Below, piece by piece: positions 56,174-64,000 of a stretch of 64,000 nucleotides of DNA. The DNA is from UBA1952 sp965200035. GTDB lineage: Bacteria > Bacteroidota > Bacteroidia > Chitinophagales > Chitinophagaceae. Where the stretch lies: the NCBI GenBank assembly GCA_965200035.1, contig OZ241334.1, positions 3,596,001 through 3,660,000 of the forward strand, written 5' to 3'. The position numbers were made by a program, and so were the translations under genes. The notes beneath the pieces are model-generated. The model was not told the DNA's origin. It worked only from the letters and a program-made list of their open reading frames with translations, and did no database searches. Position 1 is the stretch's first letter; each line of letters begins with the position of its first letter.

Positions 56174-59100
56174 ATGGGTACTTCTGTTGAACAAGTGGAT
56201 CTATTCGCCGCTCTATTTAAAGGGCGCGACGATGTATTTGCTAAACGATGGGAAAGAGCCGATAAGAATGGTTATTCGCCAGCATACGAAATAGATAATA
56301 CAGACTTTGAACGACATAAAACGCTTGGCGGAACTTTCAAAGACTACGATCGAAAACGATACTCGGCACTCAATGACGAGGCATATAAAGCGCACCTTGA
56401 AGGCAGGCAAACTATCGGAATTTACCCGCTGCTTCAAGACAATACTTCTTGGTTTGTTGCTGTCGATTTCGATGAGCATGGCTGGATGAGTGACATCACT
56501 GCGTTCTATAACCAATGTACGACTCAACATATCCCAGCATATATTGAACGTTCCCGATCCGGAAATGGCGGACATTGCTGGATATTTTTTAGCTCGCCTT
56601 ATCCGGCCGCTAAAAGTAGGGCAATTATACGCTGGCTTTTAAACACTGCGGGACTATTACACAAGACTGCAGATCGCAGTTTTGACCGGATATTTCCAAA
56701 CCAGGATTTTCTGTCGGGTAGAGGCTTAGGTAATCTCATAGCGCTGCCTTTACAAGGTAAATCTGTGTTAGATGGCAACACTTGTTTTTTAGATGGCAGT
56801 TCATTAGAGGTAATTGAAGATCAATGGCATTTCCTTGGCAATATTCAAAGAGTAGATATCTCTGGCCTCGATGAGCTGTGGAATTTAACTGGAAATGGCT
56901 TATCAAATCACCAATCTAAAATCAGTTCAAACACCTATACAAACCAAGGCTTAACCATAACGCTTACTAATAAGGTCGAGATACAAAGGGACGGGTTATC
57001 ATCAGAAACGGTGTTATTTCTTAGAGATAAGCTCAAAGTAGCAAACCCTACTTATTTCATTAGGAAGGCGTCAGGAAAAAGTACTCATGGCATAAACTCG
57101 TCAATTAGTACATTATCTGAAGAGCAATCATCCGTATCCTTTCCAAGGGGCTTTATCGGGCCGTTCTTAAGATATTGCAGGCAGCAAAAGCTTAACTATC
57201 ATTTCGATGATCGCAGACAGAAATTGCCTGAAACATCTTTCTCTCTTATTGGAACATTAAGGGACTATCAACAACCAGCTGTAGACACTGTTGCTAAAAA
57301 AGATTTTGGTGTGATCGTTCTACCGCCAGGATCCGGCAAAACCATTATCGGATTAAACATTATTGCGGACAAGAAACTGCCCGCGCTTATCATTGTGCAC
57401 CGCCGCCAGTTATTTGACCAATGGATCGAGCGCATTCAATCCTTTCTTGGGATTCCACGTCATAAGATTGGTCGGATAAAAGGTAGACAAATTGATATTG
57501 GCGAACAGATTACTGTAGCCATGATTCAAACCTTGAATGTTCCTGAAAATAGATCAAAAGTGGAAAAAGTATTTGGATTGATTCTTGTCGACGAATGCCA
57601 TCATGTTCCGGCAGCTATCTACAGAGAAACCCTGAATCAGTTTCACACATGGTACCTGTACGGATTAACGGCGACACCTATTCGAAAGAATAGGGATCAA
57701 CAGCTTATTTATGATCAACTTGGCGAGCTTTTGTATGAGATGCCCGTTAATGATCATTCTTATAAAAACAGCGAGGTAATAATCAATGTAAAAGATACAG
57801 ACTTTCAATTCCCATTTAATGAGGCAACTGATGAAGTCGAAACCCTGTTGCAGGTGCTTATTCACGATTCCGAAAGAAATAGTCTTATTGTCGATGATGT
57901 AAAGAGCGAAATCGGGCGCAGTAGGACTGTGCTAATCCTAACAGAACGGAAAGCGCACCTTGATATTCTCAACCAATATCTAAAGCAGGATTTTGAGACT
58001 ATTGTACTGTCTGGTGATGATACGGATGCCTCAAGAAAGTCAAAAATGCTGATGATCGATGAGGGGCGTTTTCAGGCATTATTACAACTGGCCAGTTTAT
58101 CGGCGAAGGCATTGACGGTATGGATTGTCTGGTGCTTGCCTATCCGTGTTCTTTCGAAGGGAAGCTAAAACAATATATCGGGCGCGTTCAACGCTCGGAG
58201 ATTGTTCCGGTCATTTATGACTATCATGATCTACATATCACCTACCTGAGCAAGATGTACATGGCGCGAAGTAAGTATTACCAGAAATTAAAAGCGTCGC
58301 GATTAATCCGCGTTCAAGAACAATATCTGTTGCGCTTTGAAGAGGACAGATTTTATTTTGGAAATAGTGTAAATGCCTTACCACTGTCGGTGCTAAATCT
58401 TGGGGATTCAATTGCTGCTTTTAAGCCGGGGATCAGATGGAATATCAAAATCCTCAAGTATGACGAAGCAACTCAATCGGCGTTCACAGAGATTCTCAAT
58501 TATAATGCAGAAGAACCGGCACCGAACGACCAGCTTGCTTTACCGATGCACTCATTTGAACAAATAAGGTTCAATAACGTTGATACTGGCTGGCTGCTCA
58601 AGTCCGTTATTTTTAAGAAGGCGCCACCACAGCAGAAAATTGAACCTTGGCAATTGTTTGAAAAGGAAGTAAAAATACCGTTCAGGAAAGTACAGTTTGA
58701 AAATGGCTGTGTAAAGCTAGCTTACTATTTTTCTGCGTTGAAAAAGGATGTTGTCCTTGAAATATCGAACATAGATGTTAGAGCCGAGTTTAAAGCAGTG
58801 AGGGAATATTTTGCCAAAGTGCTGAAACTAAAATCGGTAAATGTTGCAGTCAGCATTAAGTACAGTAAAGAAGAGTGGAAGATTATTTCTATCAACGCTA
58901 TATCAGAAGATATTAATGCCATCAACGAAAGTGTAATTGACAATGTACGTTTCGAATTTGTCAGGAAAAGCCTTTTTAAGTTTCAACCTAATGATACAAG
59001 CCAACAGGTTCAAACATTGGATCAGATACAAGGTAAGGAAATGCACGCTTTGATTCCAAATGAAGAAGAATTTCTTAATCAAATACTGAAGGTAGATTCC

Positions 59101-59466
59101 GCACGGCACTACCTGCAATTGAAATATCTATCAACCTGTCATGAATTTTCCATTCTAAAGTTGAGGTTTATATTACAACCATTTTCTTTCTTGTTTCTTA
59201 TCGCCGGCGAAAAGCAATATCATGTCGTTTGGGAAACATTGGATAGCGAAGAAGCAACTTATATATGGCACATTGAAAAGACAAACCCTGCCCTCCGTGC
59301 TGCTGTAATTTATATTGAAGCTGCTTTGGCCGAAATAAAAATAACAGGAAGGCAAGAATATCTCAAAACAGAACCAGATAACTTCTGTCGAATTTTACAT
59401 GATTACACCGACAAGCACAAAGGATTTATTGACTGGAAAAGCGAATTGAATCAAAGAACTGTTTAG
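56174..59466 (+). pseudogene. TOTE-type AEP primase-helicase, frameshifted near 58080
   Basis: About 1097 aa when joined. N-terminal ~250 residues match the archaeo-eukaryotic-primase-like domain of TOTE conflict-system proteins: FVAVDFDEHGW (acidic pair), ERSRSGNGGHCWIFF and FPNQDFLSGRGLGNLIALPL. Then an SF2 helicase: Walker A PPGSGKT (Lys389), DECH at 473-476 and YGLTATPIR; after the break QYIGRVQRSE is motif VI. At about 58075-58090 the frame shifts by -1: the second frame reads ITTGQFIGEGIDGMDCLVL, which is the expected motif V. The two halves (56174-58168 and from about 58080 to 59466) overlap. One base restores the gene, so it may be a recent break or an error. Such proteins act in defence or mobile-element conflict. 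Confidence 0.85.
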
Positions 59467-59710
59467 ACTTGGCTGATGAGTGCATTAAAATTTCAACCTA
59501 AAAAATGTCTATGTAGCTCACCTGGCTGTGCAGTTGACAAAACATTTACTGGAAAAAAAATTGCGAGCAGAATGAGAAAAGGATTTTGTTGTTCACGAAA
59601 GCCTTTCAATACTGAATCCCGGCTGGGCCCGAACTTTGAGTGGACTGTAAAAAGAAATGCTTGCAAATCTTCGGCTAGGTTCGATATTCCACTTAGGGTA
59701 TAAAACAAAA
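59467..59710. other. Gap between helicase and IS3 element
   Basis: About 240 bases with no supported gene. The 75-codon frame at 59476-59703 has Cys-rich, non-family content. Confidence 0.5.
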
Positions 59711-59800
59711 TGTAGGCTCCCCTAAAAACTGGTCGAATTGGAATTAGAGGTTTGAGTTGGCTCATAAAGGTATTTCAAATATCTTATCCACAAGTCCGCG

Positions 59801-60712
59801 CTATACGGCAGGGACAGCTGAAGAGCTATCCTGCCTACGCGGATTTGTGGATAAGGCTTCTGCACTTTCATCGGCTGTCGCCTTGCTATTTTGCTTTTCC
59901 TGATTGGCGTAGTCTACCGGTGAGAGGTAGCCCAGCGCCTTGTGTGGGCGCTCATGATTATAATCCAGACGCCAGGCTTCACACCTCATCCGTGCTTCGC
60001 TCAGGCTCTCAAACATCCAGCTGTTCAGTAACTCACGTCTCATCGATCCGTTCTTCCGTTCAATGTAGGCGTTCTGCATCGGCCTTCCCGGCTGGATATA
60101 ATGCCAGCTTACCTTGTGTTGCTCGCCCCATTGTTCCATCAGATGGCTAATGAACTCTGGTCCGTTGTCACTTCTTATATTGGCCGGCTTTCCCCTCAGT
60201 ACTACAACCTGGTCGAGCGCCCTTTGCACCCTGAGCGCAGGCAGTGAGGGGTCCACCTCAATCTTCAGCGACTCACGGTTATAGTCATCGATGATGTTCA
60301 GTACCCGGAACTTACGGCCATCGCTAAGCGCATCGCTCATAAAATCCAGCGACCAGCATTGATTAGGGGCTGTAGGCACTACCAAAGGCTGCTTCACCCG
60401 TTCGGGCAACCGCTTCTTTGATCTTCGTCTGATGTTCAGACGCATAGCCTTGTAAACCCGGTAGAGCCGCTTATGGTTGATCTTTTCACCCTTGTTCCTG
60501 AGCCGGTAATAGCAGGACCAGAACCCAATGGCCGGGTGTTTTGTGGTAAGGGCGGACAAGTGATCTTCCAGTTTACGGTCGTCCTTTTGCCTGTGTTTGT
60601 AACGGTAGGTGCTGCGGCTGATGGCCGTCATGGCACATGCCCTGCTGACGTTGCAGCCTTCTTCGGTGACAAGCAGGCCCACAACTTCTCTCTGATCAGC
60701 AGGGCCTACCAT
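59801..60712 (-). CDS. IS3 transposase OrfB (DDE)
   Basis: 303 aa. HTH_21-like start, then the rve domain with the triad Asp123 (CWSLDF), Asp182 (RSDNGPEF) and Glu218 (NAYIERKNGS); D182 and E218 are 36 apart, as in DD(35)E. Expressed as OrfAB by -1 slippage at the A7 of 60712-60718 (minus strand A AAA AAA). Confidence 0.95.
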   Translation of the reverse strand: MVGPADQREVVGLLVTEEGCNVSRACAMTAISRSTYRYKHRQKDDRKLEDHLSALTTKHPAIGFWSCYYRLRNKGEKINHKRLYRVYKAMRLNIRRRSKKRLPERVKQPLVVPTAPNQCWSLDFMSDALSDGRKFRVLNIIDDYNRESLKIEVDPSLPALRVQRALDQVVVLRGKPANIRSDNGPEFISHLMEQWGEQHKVSWHYIQPGRPMQNAYIERKNGSMRRELLNSWMFESLSEARMRCEAWRLDYNHERPHKALGYLSPVDYANQEKQNSKATADESAEALSTNPRRQDSSSAVPAV

Positions 60713-60972
60713 TTTTTTGCCACTACGTTCCTGAGCGCCTGAAGGTCAAAGCTAACCTCGGCATACATCTTCTTATACTGTGCCAGCTCGGCTTCGAGCT
60801 CTTTGACGCGCTTTACCTCGCTGATCTCCATGCCGCCGTACTTTGCCTTCCAGTTGTAGAAGGTCGCTTCTGAGATGCCGAGTGCACGGCTGATGTCTTT
60901 GACAGATTGGCCGGCTTCCTGCTGCTTGATTGCAGATACGATCTGGCTCTCTGTAAATTTGGATTGCTTCAT
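60706..60972 (-). CDS. IS3 transposase OrfA (HTH)
   Basis: 88 aa. HTH_8 pattern TESQIVSAIKQQEAGQSVKD followed by GISEATFYNWKAKYGGM, and a leucine-zipper-like helix LEAELAQYKKMYAEVS. The stop lies after the A7 slippage run; orfB is in the -1 frame. Confidence 0.94.
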   Translation of the reverse strand: MKQSKFTESQIVSAIKQQEAGQSVKDISRALGISEATFYNWKAKYGGMEISEVKRVKELEAELAQYKKMYAEVSFDLQALRNVVAKKW

Positions 60973-61043
60973 CCCTGATGTTTCTGTTTTAAAGTTAGAG
61001 ATTATCCCTACTTACAAAACGGTCAACTTCCGGGGAGCCTACA

Positions 61044-61068
61044 AAAACCCGCGACTAGCGCGGGTTTT
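61044..61068 (-). terminator. Terminator of tRNA-Leu
   Basis: AAAACCCGCG pairs with CGCGGGTTTT around ACTAG. It follows the tRNA 3' end on the minus strand. The IS3 right end abuts it. Confidence 0.8.
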
Positions 61069-61076
61069 ATATATAG

Positions 61077-61160
61077 TGCCCAGAACAGGAATCGAACCTG
61101 CACACCCGTTAAGATACAAGATTTTGAGTCTAGCGCGTCTACCAATTCCGCCATCTGGGC
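61077..61160 (-). tRNA. tRNA-Leu(CAA)
   Basis: 84 nt including the discriminator A. On the minus strand it starts GCCCAGA and ends TCTGGGC; anticodon loop CTCAAAA gives anticodon CAA; T-arm GGTTCGATTCC; a long variable arm (TTGTATCTTAACGGGTG region) is typical for Leu. CCA is not encoded. Site of the island insertion. Confidence 0.95.
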
Positions 61161-61214
61161 ATTTCTGTGAGCCATGCAGCATTCATATGAAATGAATGAT
61201 GGTAGTTGCATTTT

Positions 61215-61739
61215 TCAGGACGCAAATGTATTCAATCTCTCCTGTATTCGCAAGAGGTACTTTTTCCGGAAGTAATAATCCTTGATCTGCTTCAGGAGCG
61301 CTTCACTTTCTTCGCCATTATCAAATCTGGCCAGCAGCGGCGTCACTGCTTCATTCCAGGATGTAAGCTCATTGTCCAAAGCGTTGTAAGCCTCTTTTTT
61401 ATTGCTGCCGTCCGGCGCTATCTCATATTCGGTGACCACTTCATTCAGGTCCATCATCTCCATGAGAAAAGCGGCGGGAAGCGTATATTTTTCTTCCTCT
61501 TCCAGTACGCCTTTTAACCGCAGTAAATAGCCTATTCTACTATCTGCATTGCCCAGCATTTTATAGCCTTCGTTGGTTAGGGCAGATTGTTGCAGGGCTT
61601 TTGCCTGTTCATCAGCACCCGCAGTGGCAAAGCGGTCGGGATGGTAGGCACGGCTAAGCTCAAGGAACCTGGCGCGCAGCTTTGCGGCATCCAGCTCAAA
61701 TTTTACCGGCAGATTGTACTGTGTGAAGTAGTTCTCCAT
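61215..61739 (-). CDS. hscB: Fe-S cluster co-chaperone HscB
   Basis: 174 aa from the Met at 61739; the frame is open upstream to 61796, but MENYFTQYNLPVKFELD is the normal HscB start. J-domain with HPD at residues 33-35 (RAYHPDRF), then the C-terminal helical domain (MDLNEVVTEYEIAP). Aids transfer of Fe-S clusters from IscU with HscA in the cytoplasm. Divergent from the dehydrogenase gene. Confidence 0.9.
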   Translation of the reverse strand: MENYFTQYNLPVKFELDAAKLRARFLELSRAYHPDRFATAGADEQAKALQQSALTNEGYKMLGNADSRIGYLLRLKGVLEEEEKYTLPAAFLMEMMDLNEVVTEYEIAPDGSNKKEAYNALDNELTSWNEAVTPLLARFDNGEESEALLKQIKDYYFRKKYLLRIQERLNTFAS

Positions 61740-61759
61740 AACCTCAAAGAAGATGAACC

Positions 61760-61779
61760 TATATTTGCGGCCAAAAGTA
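61760..61779. promoter_or_regulatory. Divergent -7 elements between hscB and the dehydrogenase
   Basis: Plus strand TATATTTG (61760-61767) precedes the gene at 61786; minus strand TACTTTTG (61772-61779) precedes hscB. Both fit TAnnTTTG; upstream -33 elements are weak. Confidence 0.45.
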
Positions 61780-61785
61780 CAATCT

Positions 61786-62997
61786 ATGATCCGCATCGGG
61801 CTGATAAAAGAAGGAAAGACTCCCCCAGATACACGTGTGCCGCTTACGCCCGTTCAGTGCGCGCAGATCATGCACGAGTTTCCGCAGATAAAGATTGTAG
61901 CAGAGCCTTCGCACAACCGCTGCTTCACCGATGCAGAATATACAGAGAAGGGCATTGAACTGATAACTGATCTTACGGCCTGCGATGTATTGCTTGGGGT
62001 AAAGGAGGTTCCTATGGATCAGCTGATTCCGGGTAAAACATACTTTTTCTTTTCTCACACCAAGAAAGCACAGCCTTACAATAAGCCGCTGATGCAGGCG
62101 CTGATTCAGAAGAATATCCGCATGGTGGATTACGAATGCCTGACCCATGCCGATGGCCAGCGCATCCTTGGTTTCGGCTTTTTTGCCGGTATGGTGGGCG
62201 CGCACAATGGCCTGCTCACTTACGGTAAGCGCACGGGTTTATTTACGCTGCCTGCCGCTAATTATCTGGGCAGTATGACTGCCATTCAGGAAGTTTATAA
62301 GGAATTTGTATTGCCGCCGGTGAAGATCATCATGACCGGATCGGGAAATGTGGCTGCAGGCATTCTGGAGATTATGATTCTGCTGGATGTCAAATACATT
62401 GAGCCGGAAGATTTTCTGGAAGGCCAGCAATACGATTATCCGGTTTATACGCACCTGAAAGGCCACTCGCTTTATGTGCGTAAAGATGACGGCTCTTACC
62501 ACCGCGATGACTTTCATGCTCATCCACAAGACTACCAATGTGTTTTCGACCAATATTTATCGAAAGCTGATATCCTGATGAATGGGGTTTATTGGGATAG
62601 AAGAGTGCCGCAGCTTTTTGCCAAAGAAGATATTCAGCGCTCCGATTACCGCATGTTCACTATCTCAGATATTACCTGTGATATCGATGGTTCTGTGCCC
62701 ATCAACCTTGGCTCGAGCACCATTGCCGATCCGGTATATGGCGTGCACCGGCAGAGCTTTGCGCGCGCAGAGCCTTTTGAAAATACAAATGAGATTGTAG
62801 ATGTAATGGCGGTAGACAATCTGCCGAATGAATTGCCACGCGATGCGTCCGCGCATTTTGGCGCTCACTTTGAAAAGTACATCTTACAGGAATTGCTGAA
62901 GTCCGAAAGCGAGATCATAGACCGGGGTACGATCTGCCGTAATGGTCAGCTGATGCCGCATTTTCAATACCTGCACGATTATGCATTCGGCGAATAA
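61786..62997 (+). CDS. Saccharopine/alanine-dehydrogenase-like NAD(P) oxidoreductase
   Basis: 403 aa from the ATG at 61786 (upstream ATG at 61753 gives an odd extension). Pattern of the AlaDh/PNT and saccharopine dehydrogenase (lysine-forming) family: KEGKTPPDTRVPLTPVQCAQ, FFFSHTKKAQPYN (about residues 87-99) and dinucleotide-binding GSGNVAAG near 185-192. Likely lysine or alanine metabolism in the cytoplasm; which substrate cannot be decided from sequence alone. Confidence 0.85.
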   Translation: MIRIGLIKEGKTPPDTRVPLTPVQCAQIMHEFPQIKIVAEPSHNRCFTDAEYTEKGIELITDLTACDVLLGVKEVPMDQLIPGKTYFFFSHTKKAQPYNKPLMQALIQKNIRMVDYECLTHADGQRILGFGFFAGMVGAHNGLLTYGKRTGLFTLPAANYLGSMTAIQEVYKEFVLPPVKIIMTGSGNVAAGILEIMILLDVKYIEPEDFLEGQQYDYPVYTHLKGHSLYVRKDDGSYHRDDFHAHPQDYQCVFDQYLSKADILMNGVYWDRRVPQLFAKEDIQRSDYRMFTISDITCDIDGSVPINLGSSTIADPVYGVHRQSFARAEPFENTNEIVDVMAVDNLPNELPRDASAHFGAHFEKYILQELLKSESEIIDRGTICRNGQLMPHFQYLHDYAFGE

Positions 62998-63005
62998 ACG
63001 TGTGG

Positions 63006-63917
63006 TCAGCGGGCCAGATCGTTTGCTGCCTGATCTATATTGGCATAATTAAATTGAAATCCGCTGCCGCTGATCTTCGCTGCGCTCGCAGTGCAGCTTT
63101 TTAATACCTCGATGCTGGATTCGCCCATCATCACATTCAGCATAAATGCCGGTACAGGAACCGGAATACTGATTCCGCCTTTTGCTTTTGCAAACGCATG
63201 CATCAGGGATTTGTGAGACACAGGTTTGGGACTTACGGCATTGTAAGTGCCGCTTATCTGTTCATGTTCAATTGCGGACAGCATCATACGGGCCAAGTCG
63301 GTCACATGCACCCAACTAACCATCTGATTGCCGCTGCCCAGAATGGGCTTTACACCAAAGCTCATAGAACCAGTCAGCTTAGGGTATGCGCCGCCATCTT
63401 TGCCCAGTACAATGCCTAATCTGAAAATAGTTGTCCGGTAAGTTGATGCTGCCTGTTGGGTAGCTTCTTCCCAAAGTTTGCATACCTCGCCCAAAAAGTC
63501 AGGGTAGGGTGGATCTGTCTCAGTAAATGGAATGCTGCCCGGCCTGTCCGGTCCGTAGTAGCCTGTTGCGGAAGTAGCAATGTAGGTGGTGCAGGATGGC
63601 GCATGGCTGCGCAATACTTCAAGTAGAAAATGAGTAGCATCTACCCGGCTGCTGATGATCTCTTTTTTATAGTCGTCCGTCCAGCGGTGGTCTGCTACGC
63701 CTGCCCCCGCGAGGTTAATCATGATATTTACTTCCGCCAATGCACTGGTATCGATCTCTTTACGCGCAGGGTTCCAGCGGGCAAAACGAATATTTTTTTC
63801 TGATTTTTTAGTATCACCCCGGCTGAAAATGATGACCTGAAAGCCTTTATTTTCGAGCAATGCGGCCAGATGCCTGCCTACAAATCCGCTGCCTCCGGCT
63901 ATGCCTACTGTTTTCAT
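63006..63917 (-). CDS. TIGR01777 SDR-family oxidoreductase
   Basis: 303 aa. NAD-binding GGSGFVGRHLAALL at the N-terminus, NLAGAGVADHRWTDDYKKEI and ISSRVDATHFLLE, ATGYYG and a C-terminal DUF1731-like piece ending NYANIDQAANDLAR. Typical YfcH/TIGR01777 protein; substrate unknown. Converges with the dehydrogenase gene, 8 bases apart. Bases 63918-64000 are its upstream region, with no second gene seen. Confidence 0.9.
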   Translation of the reverse strand: MKTVGIAGGSGFVGRHLAALLENKGFQVIIFSRGDTKKSEKNIRFARWNPARKEIDTSALAEVNIMINLAGAGVADHRWTDDYKKEIISSRVDATHFLLEVLRSHAPSCTTYIATSATGYYGPDRPGSIPFTETDPPYPDFLGEVCKLWEEATQQAASTYRTTIFRLGIVLGKDGGAYPKLTGSMSFGVKPILGSGNQMVSWVHVTDLARMMLSAIEHEQISGTYNAVSPKPVSHKSLMHAFAKAKGGISIPVPVPAFMLNVMMGESSIEVLKSCTASAAKISGSGFQFNYANIDQAANDLAR

Positions 63918-64000
63918 GATCGGGAATTTATGTGTGACTGATGCAATATTAGCTTTCGTGCTGCGTTTTTAGAATACAAACCAGTTTAAAACATGGCCCA

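Larger units (their letters stand above)
59711..61043 (-). mobile_element. IS3-family insertion sequence (IS407 group), 1333 bp
   Basis: Inverted ends TGTAGGCTCCCC (59711) and its complement GGGGAGCCTACA (to 61043), flanked by AAAA on both sides, a 4-bp target duplication as usual for IS407 group. Holds orfA and orfB on the minus strand with an A7 slippage site. It lies exactly against the terminator stem of tRNA-Leu. Looks intact. Confidence 0.92.
50566..61160. mobile_element. Genomic island integrated in tRNA-Leu(CAA)
   Basis: Direct repeats of the tRNA-Leu 3' half bound about 10.5 kb: the scar at 50566-50622 and the intact gene at 61077-61160. The interior is more AT-rich than the flanks by eye and carries mobile or conflict-type genes: broken ABC ATPase, phage-like protein, GNAT/HTH pair, TOTE-type helicase and an IS3 element. 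No integrase, relaxase or excisionase gene was found, so it is probably immobile now. Degenerate tRNA-like pieces at 54853-54980 suggest it is composite. Confidence 0.8.

Noticed and set aside
59513..59690. D-arm-like GTAGCTCACCTGG and T-arm-like GGTTCGATATTCC
   Set aside because: They are about 160 bases apart and no acceptor or anticodon stem joins them; chance resemblance.

Overview
The window comes from a chromosome of a Bacteroidota member, probably of the Chitinophagaceae type. Support: type IX secretion (T9SS) C-terminal sorting domains, promoters of the Bacteroidota form TTTG-N19-TAnnTTTG, a carboxypeptidase-regulatory-like TonB receptor, a tail-fibre-like protein with a phylum-typical C-terminus, and HxlR/DUF892/TIGR01777 genes in familiar arrangements. 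The genus is a guess.

Layout. (1) 1-19839: five co-directional genes for very large proteins (at least 1333, 1144, 1001, 2429 and 638 aa) without signal peptides, ended by a terminator at 20.0 kb. The first is cut by the window edge and carries an M64-like zinc-peptidase region between glycine-rich 'GSGYT' repeats; the other four have no known function. (2) 20.9-25.5 kb: an envelope operon of one lipoprotein and two outer-membrane-like proteins, the last frameshifted. (3) 25.7-32.9 kb: two CHAT caspase-like peptidases, the second fused to an alpha/beta hydrolase. Blocks 1-3 are the best candidate for an undescribed system: a giant-protein assembly with proteases and envelope partners. (4) 32.9-34.1 kb: repeat-rich spacer with a terminator, a 21-bp tandem repeat, palindromic elements, a promoter and a large palindrome. 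A similar terminator / 21-bp repeat / promoter series stands at 20.0-20.8 kb. (5) 34.1-38.4 kb: secreted or surface proteins (tail-fibre-like protein, lipoproteins, an M43-like metalloprotease with a T9SS signal) plus T9SS domain debris. (6) 38.6-42.2 kb, minus strand: glf, a glycosyltransferase and a GH1-like protein. (7) 42.4-50.4 kb: DUF892 protein, HxlR regulator with a broken RibD-like reductase, DUF2147 protein, and the EamA / response regulator / histidine kinase / TonB receptor / PAP2 series. (8) 50.57-61.08 kb: a genomic island in tRNA-Leu(CAA). The tRNA is intact at the right end, and a copy of its 3' half with a hairpin marks the left end. The island holds an AraC/VOC/DUF1569/DUF4287 operon, a relic heme ABC ATPase, a phage-like protein, degenerate tRNA pieces, a GNAT/HTH pair with a palindromic operator, a frameshifted TOTE-type primase-helicase, and an IS3 (IS407-group) element with inverted repeats and a 4-bp target duplication. 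No integrase was found. (9) 61.2-63.9 kb: core genes hscB, a saccharopine/alanine-dehydrogenase-like gene and a TIGR01777 oxidoreductase.

Six reading-frame breaks are inferred (about 25.35, 43.77, 52.8, 54.13, 54.66 and 58.08 kb). Those in the island fit decay; those at 25.35 and 58.08 kb could be sequencing errors. Family names rest on motif recognition by eye; no database search was possible.
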